Assembly (NCBI GenBank): GCA_947176045.1
Contig: CAMWPF010000131.1
Location: 1 to 5,195, forward strand
Direction of reading: 5' to 3'
Source: an uncultured Treponema sp.
GTDB taxonomy: Bacteria; Spirochaetota; Spirochaetia; Treponematales; Treponemataceae
DNA: 5,195 nt
This document shows positions 1 through 4,854 of the stretch, piece by piece; the stretch's first letter is position 1; each line of letters starts with the position of its first letter. The notes beneath the pieces are model-generated. The model ran no database searches. It saw only the letters and a program-made list of their open reading frames with translations, and was not told where the DNA came from. A program made the position numbers and the translations under genes.

Positions 1-1393
1 CGCCGCCCGTCTTCTTTGAATCGTACTGGAAATAGCCCTGGACGAATTTCTCCGTGTGGTCGCCGATGATTTTAATCGAATCCTTGTTCGCGCCGACAGT
101 GCCGTCGCCGCCCGTCCCCCAGAATTTGCATTCCACGGTTCCCGCCGGAACAGTTTCCGGCGCCGGCCTTGCTTCCGGCAGGCTCAGATGCGTTACATCG
201 TCCTCGATTCCAATCGTAAAGCGGCGGCGCGGACTTTCATTTTCCAGCTCCTTGTACACCGCAAGGATGCTCGAAGCCGGCGTGTCCTTGGAGCCAAGCC
301 CGTAGCGGCCGCCGCACAATCGGATGTCCTCCCGTCCCGCCTCGCGCAGCGTCGCGGCGACATCAAGGAACAGCGGCTCGGCAAGCGCGCCCGGCTCCTT
401 CGTCCGGTCAAGCACGGCGATTTTCTTCACGCCCGGCGGCAGCACGTCCAGCAATCCTTCGGGAAGCCACGGGCGGTACAGCCGCACTTTGACAAGCCCG
501 ACTTTTTCGCCGCGGGACGCCAAATAATCGACGGCCTCCTCGGCGACAGCGCAGACAGAGCCCATCGCAATGATGACGCGCTCGGCGTCCGGCGCGCCGT
601 AATAATTGAACAGATTGTAGTCCGTTCCCAGCTGCGCGTTGATTAGTTCCATATATTTCCGGACAACCGCCGGAACCGCGTCATACGCCGCGTTGCACGC
701 CTCGCGGTGCTGGAAGAAGATGTCGCCGTTTTCATGCGAGCCGCGCATCGCCGGATGCGCCGGATTGAGCGCGTGATTGCGGAATTCGGCAAGCGCCTTC
801 TGGTCGAGCATCTTTTTGAGCGCGTCGTACTCCCAGACGGCGACCTTCTGAATTTCGTGGGAAGTGCGGAATCCGTCGAAAAAATTGAGGAACGGAAGCT
901 TCGCCTCGATTGCGGCAAGGTGCGCGACCGGCGCTAAATCCATGACTTCCTGCGGAGAGCCTTCCGCGAGCATGGCGAATCCCGTCTGCCGGGCGGCGTA
1001 GATGTCGCTTTGATCGCCGAAAATGCTCAGCGCGTGGGTCGCAATCGCCCGCGCCGAAACGTGGAACACGCCGGGCAGGCGCTCCGCGGCGATTTTGTAC
1101 ATATTCGGAAGCATCAGCAGCAGCCCCTGCGACGCCGTGAACGTCGTCGTGAGCGCGCCCGCGGCAAGGGAGCCGTGGACGGTTCCAGCGGCACCGCCTT
1201 CCGACTGCATTTCAATGATTTTCGGCTTGCTGCCGAAAATGTTCTTCTTTCCCTCCGCCGCCCATTGTTCCGCAAAATCAGCCATCGGCGAAGAAGGCGT
1301 TATCGGATAAATCGCCGCAACTTCCGTAAACGCAAACGCGACGTGCGCCGCGGCCTGATTTCCGTCCATCGTCATTTTATGTCTGTTGTCCAT
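1..1393 (-). CDS. nifJ: Pyruvate:ferredoxin (flavodoxin) oxidoreductase, N-terminal part (C-terminus outside window)
   Basis: Cytoplasmic enzyme that oxidises pyruvate with CoA to acetyl-CoA and CO2, passing electrons to ferredoxin or flavodoxin; central to anaerobic pyruvate use. The frame is open for 464 codons from the ATG at 1393 to the left edge; the single-chain enzyme is usually about 1,170-1,200 residues, so only some 40% is here. Visible: the pyrimidine-binding domain with YPITPSSPMA (residues 29-38), IIEMQSEGGAAG (59-70) and HVSARA (111-116). T32, E65 and R115 correspond to the substrate- and thiamine-diphosphate-contacting Thr31, Glu64 and Arg114 of the Desulfovibrio africanus enzyme. 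Near the window edge come FWGTGGDGTVGANKDSIKI and YFQYDSKKTGG, typical of the start of the gamma-like domain. The iron-sulfur domains lie outside. The start is set by an AAGGGAGA ribosome-binding site (1399-1406), 6 nt from the ATG. Family assignment is very secure; whether physiology is pyruvate oxidation or synthesis cannot be read here. Confidence 0.97.
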   Translation of the reverse strand, partial: MDNRHKMTMDGNQAAAHVAFAFTEVAAIYPITPSSPMADFAEQWAAEGKKNIFGSKPKIIEMQSEGGAAGTVHGSLAAGALTTTFTASQGLLLMLPNMYKIAAERLPGVFHVSARAIATHALSIFGDQSDIYAARQTGFAMLAEGSPQEVMDLAPVAHLAAIEAKLPFLNFFDGFRTSHEIQKVAVWEYDALKKMLDQKALAEFRNHALNPAHPAMRGSHENGDIFFQHREACNAAYDAVPAVVRKYMELINAQLGTDYNLFNYYGAPDAERVIIAMGSVCAVAEEAVDYLASRGEKVGLVKVRLYRPWLPEGLLDVLPPGVKKIAVLDRTKEPGALAEPLFLDVAATLREAGREDIRLCGGRYGLGSKDTPASSILAVYKELENESPRRRFTIGIEDDVTHLSLPEARPAPETVPAGTVECKFWGTGGDGTVGANKDSIKIIGDHTEKFVQGYFQYDSKKTGG

Positions 1394-1437
1394 GCAAGTC
1401 TCCCTTTGAAGCGTTTTCTCATTCCATTTCATCATTC

Positions 1438-1466
1438 AATGTAATCATCCTTTTTGAATAAGACAA
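1438..1466 (-). promoter_or_regulatory. Putative sigma70-type promoter of the pyruvate:ferredoxin oxidoreductase gene
   Basis: On the minus strand, TTGTCT (1466-1461) and TACATT (1443-1438) are separated by 17 nt. The predicted start near 1431 gives a leader of roughly 38 nt carrying the AAGGGAGA ribosome-binding site. This is a conventional leadered arrangement, unlike the plus-strand genes of this window. It is a pattern match only, with no experimental support. Confidence 0.5.
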
Positions 1467-1493
1467 ATTCGAAATGCAGGATGGAACGGCAGA

Positions 1494-1522
1494 TTGAACG
1501 GCGGAACGTCCCGTGGTAAGAT
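1494..1522 (+). promoter_or_regulatory. Putative promoter of the membrane-protein gene, predicted leaderless
   Basis: TTGAAC (1494-1499), 17-nt spacer, TAAGAT (1517-1522), preceded by an extended -10 TG at 1514-1515. The -10 box ends only 5 nt before the ATG at 1528, so transcription would begin at or next to the start codon. No Shine-Dalgarno sequence fits between them. The -35 overlaps the second of two GAACGGC repeats (1484-1502 region). Confidence 0.62.
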
Positions 1523-1527
1523 GAAGT

Positions 1528-2118
1528 ATGTTTGAACGATTCAAGAAAATCCGGGAGCTGTCAAAGGATTTCAGCACATTGTTTCCGCATGAAACCGACG
1601 AAGACGGCAGGAGCGTCGTGCGGCTCGAAGTCAGCGGCGGCGGCTTCTTGTCGCCGTTTTCCGCGCCGGGTCTGCCGGTCGCCAGCAGCGACATGGCGGA
1701 CTTTTTGAACCACAGCCTCAAGCACATCAAGCCGGAAAATCCGCTCCACCTCATGATTTCCGGCGGAGCGATTGCAACTGAAGAACAGGAAACGTACCGC
1801 GCGGCAATCGCCAACTACTACCATCTGGAATTTCTGGAAACGCGGACGCGCATCCGGCGGAATACCGCAGTTTCATTCATTATGACGCTTGTCGCCGCGG
1901 CACTCTTCACAGCCTCCGTGCTGCTTTCGTCCCGCGGCTTCAGAACAGTCGCCCTCAATATGCTCGACGTCATGGCGTGGGTCTTCATGTGGGAGGCCGT
2001 CGAACAATTCTGCATGGAGCGCCCGCTCCTGAAGCTCCAGCTGCTCCGAAGCCTCAAAATCATGCGGGCGAAGGTTTCATTCATAGAAAGCAGCTGCGGC
2101 CAATCAGTTCCGCGCTGA
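1528..2118 (+). CDS. Conserved hypothetical membrane protein with two C-terminal helices
   Basis: Protein of 196 residues with no function I can name. Residues 1-110 are soluble and mixed in charge, with a Gly/Ser/Pro-rich stretch at about 36-53 (SGGGFLSPFSAPG). Residues 113-134 (AVSFIMTLVAAALFTASVLL) and about 139-158 (VALNMLDVMAWVFMWEAVEQ) form two predicted membrane segments, followed by a basic tail (KLQLLRSLKIMRAK). The segment NYYHLEFLETRTRIRRNT before helix 1 and AWVFMWEAVEQF..ERPLLK in and after helix 2 resemble uncharacterised proteins I recall from Firmicutes and spirochaetes; that is memory, not a search. There is no signal peptide or recognisable catalytic motif. Both ends are probably cytoplasmic, with a hairpin in the inner membrane. 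It is transcribed away from the oxidoreductase gene and its last 15 bp overlap the 3' end of the converging lipoprotein gene. The start is fixed by the promoter 5 nt upstream. Confidence 0.85.
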   Translation: MFERFKKIRELSKDFSTLFPHETDEDGRSVVRLEVSGGGFLSPFSAPGLPVASSDMADFLNHSLKHIKPENPLHLMISGGAIATEEQETYRAAIANYYHLEFLETRTRIRRNTAVSFIMTLVAAALFTASVLLSSRGFRTVALNMLDVMAWVFMWEAVEQFCMERPLLKLQLLRSLKIMRAKVSFIESSCGQSVPR

Positions 2119-2979
2119 AAGCCACCGGTTGATTTCATCATACTTTGCAAGAATTGCGTTCGCGATGATCTTGCTATAATATTCAAGGACGACGCTCTGA
2201 CTTTCACTTCCGTGATTATACGAACCTTTGAACGTGTCTTCGGACAGTACGGAAACCGCATCTTTTCGGATGATTTCTTTTGTCTTCGTGTCATAAACAT
2301 ACACATTGTACAACCCTACAAATGTTCCCTTTGTTTTTGAGGGCGCCAATGCCACGCAGGACGATATGAGTCCCGCCGCATCCAGTCCTATTCCGAACCC
2401 CGTACAGACTTTCTTGAACGAAGCGTCCGATTCCGACTCAGCAGGCAACGCAATTCCTAAAATCGTTAGGATGGCGCCGCTTGACAAAAGCGATCCGCCG
2501 GCAATTCCCCACATTTGCTTACTGTATCCGTTGTCTTTGTATACGAATTTATTTTCGGCGACTTCAACGAACGTTACATACCGATATTGGCTTTTGTACA
2601 ATTCCAGCTCTTGCAGCGAATAAATTCCAAAGTAGGCAAACGACTTGTCAATTGCAATATTCCTATCCTGAAGCAGCTTGCCGACATCGCGGATTCCCGA
2701 AGTTTTCACTATGGACTTCCACTGGTCAAGCGGCGATGCTCCGACGAACAGCTTTTTGCCACCCCGGCTGAATGCGTCGTTGACAAGTTTTATTTCCGCA
2801 GTCGACGAAAGCGAACTTCCATCCGCCTTGTATCCGATAAATTCCATCTGCGCCTCCTTATTGTACGCAGACAGTTCATACGGCTCAACTTTGTCCGCCA
2901 TTGTAATTGCAGTAGCACAAGAAAAAAACAACGGAAAGCTTGAAGCAAAACCCAGAATGCACATAATGTGAGATTTCAT
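2104..2979 (-). CDS. Putative exported lipoprotein of unknown function, possibly phase variable
   Basis: Protein of 291 residues that I do not recognise. The N-terminus (about 6-20, MCILGFASSFPLFFS) is a hydrophobic signal segment followed by C21. FFSC would fit the relaxed spirochaetal lipobox, but the n-region is weakly basic (K2, H4), and ATA at 22-24 could instead be a signal peptidase I site. Two Gly/Ser/Ala-rich hydrophobic segments follow at about 157-179 and 193-213, so it may be membrane-inserted after export. The C-terminal part has YNVYVYDTKTKEII (224-237) and a helical end (265-287). The start at 2979 is chosen because AAGGA lies 8 nt upstream; an ATG at 2988 overlaps that AAGGA and would add only three residues (MKC). 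Composition is unlike the neighbours: 2161-2220 is 42% GC and 2521-2580 is 37%, versus 60% at 3421-3480. This may indicate transfer or an accessory gene. Its promoter contains a G9 tract. Confidence 0.8.
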   Translation of the reverse strand: MKSHIMCILGFASSFPLFFSCATAITMADKVEPYELSAYNKEAQMEFIGYKADGSSLSSTAEIKLVNDAFSRGGKKLFVGASPLDQWKSIVKTSGIRDVGKLLQDRNIAIDKSFAYFGIYSLQELELYKSQYRYVTFVEVAENKFVYKDNGYSKQMWGIAGGSLLSSGAILTILGIALPAESESDASFKKVCTGFGIGLDAAGLISSCVALAPSKTKGTFVGLYNVYVYDTKTKEIIRKDAVSVLSEDTFKGSYNHGSESQSVVLEYYSKIIANAILAKYDEINRWLSARN

Positions 2980-2987
2980 ACACTTCA

Positions 2988-2992
2988 TCCTT
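2988..2992 (-). promoter_or_regulatory. Shine-Dalgarno sequence deciding the lipoprotein start
   Basis: AAGGA on the minus strand lies 8 nt upstream of the ATG at 2979. The in-frame upstream ATG at 2988 shares its A with this motif and so cannot be served by it. The ATG at 2979 is therefore the better start. Confidence 0.65.
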
Positions 2993-3000
2993 AAATAAAA

Positions 3001-3016
3001 GGTAGTTCATACTACC
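3001..3016. repeat. Perfect inverted repeat over the lipoprotein -10 box
   Basis: GGTAGT (3001-3006), 4-nt loop TCAT, ACTACC (3011-3016): a perfect 6-bp dyad. On the minus strand its upstream arm covers part of the -10 box (3014-3009) and the first two G of the poly-G tract, while the other arm covers the predicted transcription start near 3002. It could be an operator for a dimeric regulator or a small hairpin affecting promoter opening. No regulator gene is visible nearby. Confidence 0.6.
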
Positions 3017-3036
3017 CCCCCCCAAGCACTTGTCAA
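3009..3036 (-). promoter_or_regulatory. Lipoprotein promoter with a poly-G tract in its spacer
   Basis: On the minus strand a consensus TTGACA (3036-3031) is followed by a 16-nt spacer and TAGTAT (3014-3009). The spacer consists of AGTGCTT followed by nine G. The predicted start near 3002 leaves a leader of about 23 nt with an AAGGA ribosome-binding site. The spacer is one base short of the sigma70 optimum of 17, so a change of one G should alter promoter strength. Length-variable poly-G tracts in promoters of outer-membrane or surface protein genes (tpr family, tp0126) are known in Treponema pallidum. Confidence 0.72.
3015..3023. repeat. Homopolymeric tract, G9 on the minus strand (C9 on plus)
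   Basis: Nine consecutive C on the plus strand; I noticed no other G or C run of comparable length in the window. It lies entirely between the -35 and -10 boxes of the lipoprotein promoter and is a likely site of slipped-strand length variation. Confidence 0.95.
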
Positions 3037-3075
3037 TAGAATTTACGGAGTTTCTGACGAAATTTATGAAATCTG

Positions 3076-3130
3076 CACAAAGCGGACAGCCACGCCCCAC
3101 AAGCGGGCAGCACACAAGCCGCGCTTTGTG
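3076..3130. repeat. Cluster of CACAA(A)GC repeats upstream of the DUF2400 gene
   Basis: Direct copies occur at 3076 (CACAAAGCGGACAGC), 3098 (CACAAGCGGGCAGC) and 3113 (CACAAGC). An inverted copy, GCTTTGTG, sits at 3123-3130. The last two form a dyad (3113-3130) lying just upstream of the -10 box and including its extended TG. The starts of the first two copies are 22 bp apart, about two helical turns. This suggests a regulator-binding region, but no regulator is identified and chance cannot be excluded. Confidence 0.45.
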
Positions 3131-3137
3131 GTATACT
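3129..3137 (+). promoter_or_regulatory. Extended -10 promoter of the DUF2400 gene, predicted leaderless
   Basis: TGG followed by TATACT (3132-3137) is a good extended -10 element. At 16-18 nt spacing no convincing -35 hexamer is present; the extended -10 may compensate. The -10 ends 6 nt before the ATG at 3144, and there is no Shine-Dalgarno sequence, so a leaderless mRNA is predicted. Confidence 0.6.
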
Positions 3138-3143
3138 TCCGGC

Positions 3144-3938
3144 ATGGCTATTTCGGAAGCATTGAAGGAGCGGCTGCGGCGGCTGGCGGAAAAATATGAG
3201 AACGCGGATTTTGTCATTGGCGATCCAAGCTGCATTCTGCGCCGCTACACGGAAACCGCGGACATTGAGACGGCGGCGTTCATCGCGGCGCTGCTGGCGT
3301 TCGGACGGCGGGATCAGTTCTTGAAAAAAATCGACGTCATCATGGAATGCGCCGACCAGTCCGGCGGGCCTGCGGCGTGGATTTCCGGCGGCGGCTATGC
3401 GGAACAGTTTGCGGCGCTCGCGCCCGGCGGCGACCTCGACAAGAAATTCTACCGCTTCTATTCCTACCGCGACTTCCTCGCGCTGTTCGCCGTGATGCAA
3501 AGCATCCTTCTGGAAGGCGGAACGCTCGGCGGCTGGTTCCAGGCGAAATTCGCGCAGGCGTGCGCCGCCGCAGGAACAGAATGCATTCCGCTCGCGCCGC
3601 TCGTCAGCGAATCGTTTTCCGGCTGCGCAATCGTTCCGCAGGGCAGGAACACGGCGAACAAGCGCGTCAATATGTTCCTGCGCTGGATGGTCCGCACGGA
3701 TTCGCCGGTGGACATGGGGCTGTGGACGTGGTACCGTCCGGCGCACCTCGTCATTCCGCTCGACACCCACGTCATACAAGAGGCGGCGCGGTTCGGACTG
3801 ATTCCGCCCAAAAGCGCCGGCTCCGCAAAAACCGCGGCGCTGCTGACCGAAGCCCTGCGGGAAGTCTGGCCGGACGATCCCTGCAAGGGCGACTTCGCGC
3901 TGTTCGGCCTGGGCATCGACAGCGGCGCGGAACGCTAG
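3144..3938 (+). CDS. TIGR02757 (DUF2400) family protein
   Basis: Protein of 264 residues belonging to the uncharacterised TIGR02757/DUF2400 family. Recognisable blocks in order: RRYTETADIETAAFIAALLAFGRRDQFLKKID (33-64), FYRFYSYRDF (102-111), NTANKRVNMFLRWMVR with WTWYRPAHLVIPLDTHV (169-210), and the terminal DFALFGLGI (250-258). The IPLDTHV block (204-210) resembles the VPVDTHV-type motif of helix-hairpin-helix DNA glycosylases of the endonuclease III/Ogg group, whose Asp is catalytic. A distant relation to base-excision repair enzymes is my inference, with no proven activity. The open frame extends upstream to an ATG at 3030, but that runs through the promoter and repeats; the ATG at 3144 lies 6 nt after an extended -10 and begins the conserved protein. 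Gene and product length suit a complete, intact family member, probably cytoplasmic. It has no translational coupling to either neighbour. Confidence 0.92.
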   Translation: MAISEALKERLRRLAEKYENADFVIGDPSCILRRYTETADIETAAFIAALLAFGRRDQFLKKIDVIMECADQSGGPAAWISGGGYAEQFAALAPGGDLDKKFYRFYSYRDFLALFAVMQSILLEGGTLGGWFQAKFAQACAAAGTECIPLAPLVSESFSGCAIVPQGRNTANKRVNMFLRWMVRTDSPVDMGLWTWYRPAHLVIPLDTHVIQEAARFGLIPPKSAGSAKTAALLTEALREVWPDDPCKGDFALFGLGIDSGAER

Positions 3939-3968
3939 GCGCGGCAGCCGCGTCCGTGCAAATCGTTG

Positions 3969-3997
3969 TTGCAAATTCCAATTTCCCTGCATATACT
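3969..3997 (+). promoter_or_regulatory. Putative promoter of the HAD phosphatase gene, predicted leaderless
   Basis: TTGCAA (3969-3974), 17-nt spacer, TATACT (3992-3997). The ATG at 4006 follows after 8 nt with no Shine-Dalgarno sequence. Two TGCAAAT direct repeats (3957-3963 and 3970-3976) lie 13 bp apart, the second overlapping the -35. This makes the gene a separate transcription unit although it is only 67 bp behind its neighbour. Confidence 0.7.
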
Positions 3998-4005
3998 TAA
4001 CAAAT

Positions 4006-4656
4006 ATGACAAAATACATTTTTTTTGATTTGGACGGCACGCTGACGGATTCCCAGAAAGGCATCCTGCGCTCGCTGCACCATGCGTTGGAATTCTACGG
4101 CATCGGACGCAGCGACGATGAGCTGAAAAAATACATCGGGCCGCCGCTGCTGGAAACATTTGAACGCGGATTCGGATTCAGCCGGGAAAAGGCGGCGGAC
4201 GCCGTGGCAAAGTACCGGGAATATTACGCGGAAAAGGGCATTTTTGAAAGCAGCGTGTATGACGGCATCCCTGAGCTGCTTTCCGAATTGCAGAACACCG
4301 GGCGGCGCCTCGCGGTCGCAACCTCGAAGCCGGAAGAATTCGCGGTGCGCATCTGCGAGAAGTTTCAAATCGCCCGCTATTTCGACTGCATCTGCGGAAG
4401 CCGGATGGATGAGACGCGGAGCAGGAAGGCGGAAGTCATCGCCTACGCGCTGGAACGGTGCGGGCAGGAAGGCAGCCGCGAAAACGTTACGATGGTCGGC
4501 GACAGAAGCAACGACATCCAGGGCGCGCAGGCGAACAAAATCCGCTCCGTCGGCGTCCTGTTCGGCTACGGCTCGCGGAAGGAGCTGACCGACGCCGGAG
4601 CGGACTTCCTCGCCGAGACGGGCGCCGACTTGCGGACGCTCCTGCTGGAACGCTGA
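4006..4656 (+). CDS. HAD-superfamily hydrolase, 5'-nucleotidase / phosphoglycolate phosphatase-like
   Basis: Cytoplasmic Mg2+-dependent phosphatase of 216 residues, full length for the family. HAD motif I is FFDLDGTLTDS (6-16), with nucleophile D8 and acid/base D10. Motif II is VATSK (104-108), with T106 or S107 as the phosphate-binding residue. K141 is the likely motif III lysine and GDRSND (165-170) is motif IV, whose acids D166 and D170 bind metal. An alpha-helical cap lies between motifs I and II (about 17-90), including YIGPPLLETF (43-52), which resembles the HAD 5'-nucleotidase branch related to Gph. The C-terminal VGVLFGYGSRKEL..AGAD (182-200) is also typical of that branch. Substrate could be a nucleoside monophosphate, phosphoglycolate or another small phosphate ester; the sequence does not decide. 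Motifs appear intact. It has its own promoter and no obvious functional link to its neighbours. Confidence 0.93.
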   Translation: MTKYIFFDLDGTLTDSQKGILRSLHHALEFYGIGRSDDELKKYIGPPLLETFERGFGFSREKAADAVAKYREYYAEKGIFESSVYDGIPELLSELQNTGRRLAVATSKPEEFAVRICEKFQIARYFDCICGSRMDETRSRKAEVIAYALERCGQEGSRENVTMVGDRSNDIQGAQANKIRSVGVLFGYGSRKELTDAGADFLAETGADLRTLLLER

Positions 4657-4671
4657 CAAGCGGCGGCGGTA

Positions 4672-4696
4672 CGGCGGTACGCTCCGCGTTCCGCCG
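4672..4696 (+). repeat. 10-bp imperfect hairpin after the HAD phosphatase gene
   Basis: CGGCGGTACG (4672-4681) pairs with CGTTCCGCCG (4687-4696) with one T-T mismatch and a 5-nt loop. It begins 15 bp after the stop codon. It could protect the 3' end of the mRNA or help termination, but there is no T-tract on either side. Confidence 0.55.
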
Positions 4697-4819
4697 GAGG
4701 TGCAGCCTACGCCGGGGTGGAGGGGCGGCGCAGCCGTTCCGAAGCGGCGCACGCCGCGCAGGAATGGAGGCGAAAGCCGGAATCCCGCAACACCGGAAGC
4801 GCGGCCGTTCCGTTCCGTC

Positions 4820-4848
4820 TAGAATCGCGCCGGGTTTTCTGCTACACT
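4820..4848 (+). promoter_or_regulatory. Putative extended -10 promoter of ettA, predicted leaderless
   Basis: TGC plus TACACT (4840-4848) forms an extended -10; a weak -35-like TAGAAT (4820-4825) lies 17 nt upstream. The -10 box ends 6 nt before the ATG at 4855 and no Shine-Dalgarno sequence is present. Confidence 0.55.
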
Positions 4849-4854
4849 GTCTGC

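Larger units (their letters stand above)
4657..4854. other. GC-rich intergenic spacer with hairpins, no supported gene
   Basis: About 200 bp of very GC-rich sequence between the phosphatase and EttA genes. It contains the tandem repeat GGCGGTAC twice (4665-4680), the hairpin at 4672-4696, a short GCGGC/GCCGC hairpin (4744-4757), and GGC-GAAA-GCC (a GNRA-type loop) around 4769-4778. No T-run follows any hairpin, so none is a standard intrinsic terminator. Open frames crossing it lack start signals and recognisable protein similarity. It may be a dispersed intergenic repeat or an untranslated element; I cannot tell. Confidence 0.5.

Noticed and set aside
56..646. Open frame of 196 codons on the plus strand within the oxidoreductase gene
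   Set aside because: It is antisense to a well-conserved enzyme and its product is Arg/Ala-rich without domain features.
2306..2971. Several short plus-strand open frames opposite the lipoprotein gene
   Set aside because: No start signals or motifs; the minus-strand frame has a promoter, Shine-Dalgarno sequence and signal peptide.
3030..3143. Upstream in-frame ATG at 3030 as the start of the DUF2400 protein
   Set aside because: This segment contains the -35 box of the divergent promoter, the CACAA repeats and the gene's own -10 box; family similarity begins after the ATG at 3144.
3940..3952. CGCGG-CAG-CCGCG hairpin just after the DUF2400 stop codon as an intrinsic terminator
   Set aside because: The stem is only 5 bp and no T-run follows on the plus strand.
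3033..4064. Long open frame (343 codons) on the minus strand opposite the DUF2400 gene
   Set aside because: It is antisense to a recognisable protein family, rich in Arg and low in complexity, and spans two promoters. It is a by-product of GC-rich codon bias.
3997..4752. Open frame of 251 codons on the minus strand opposite the HAD phosphatase gene
   Set aside because: The plus strand encodes all HAD motifs in order; the antisense product has no recognisable motif and no ribosome-binding site.
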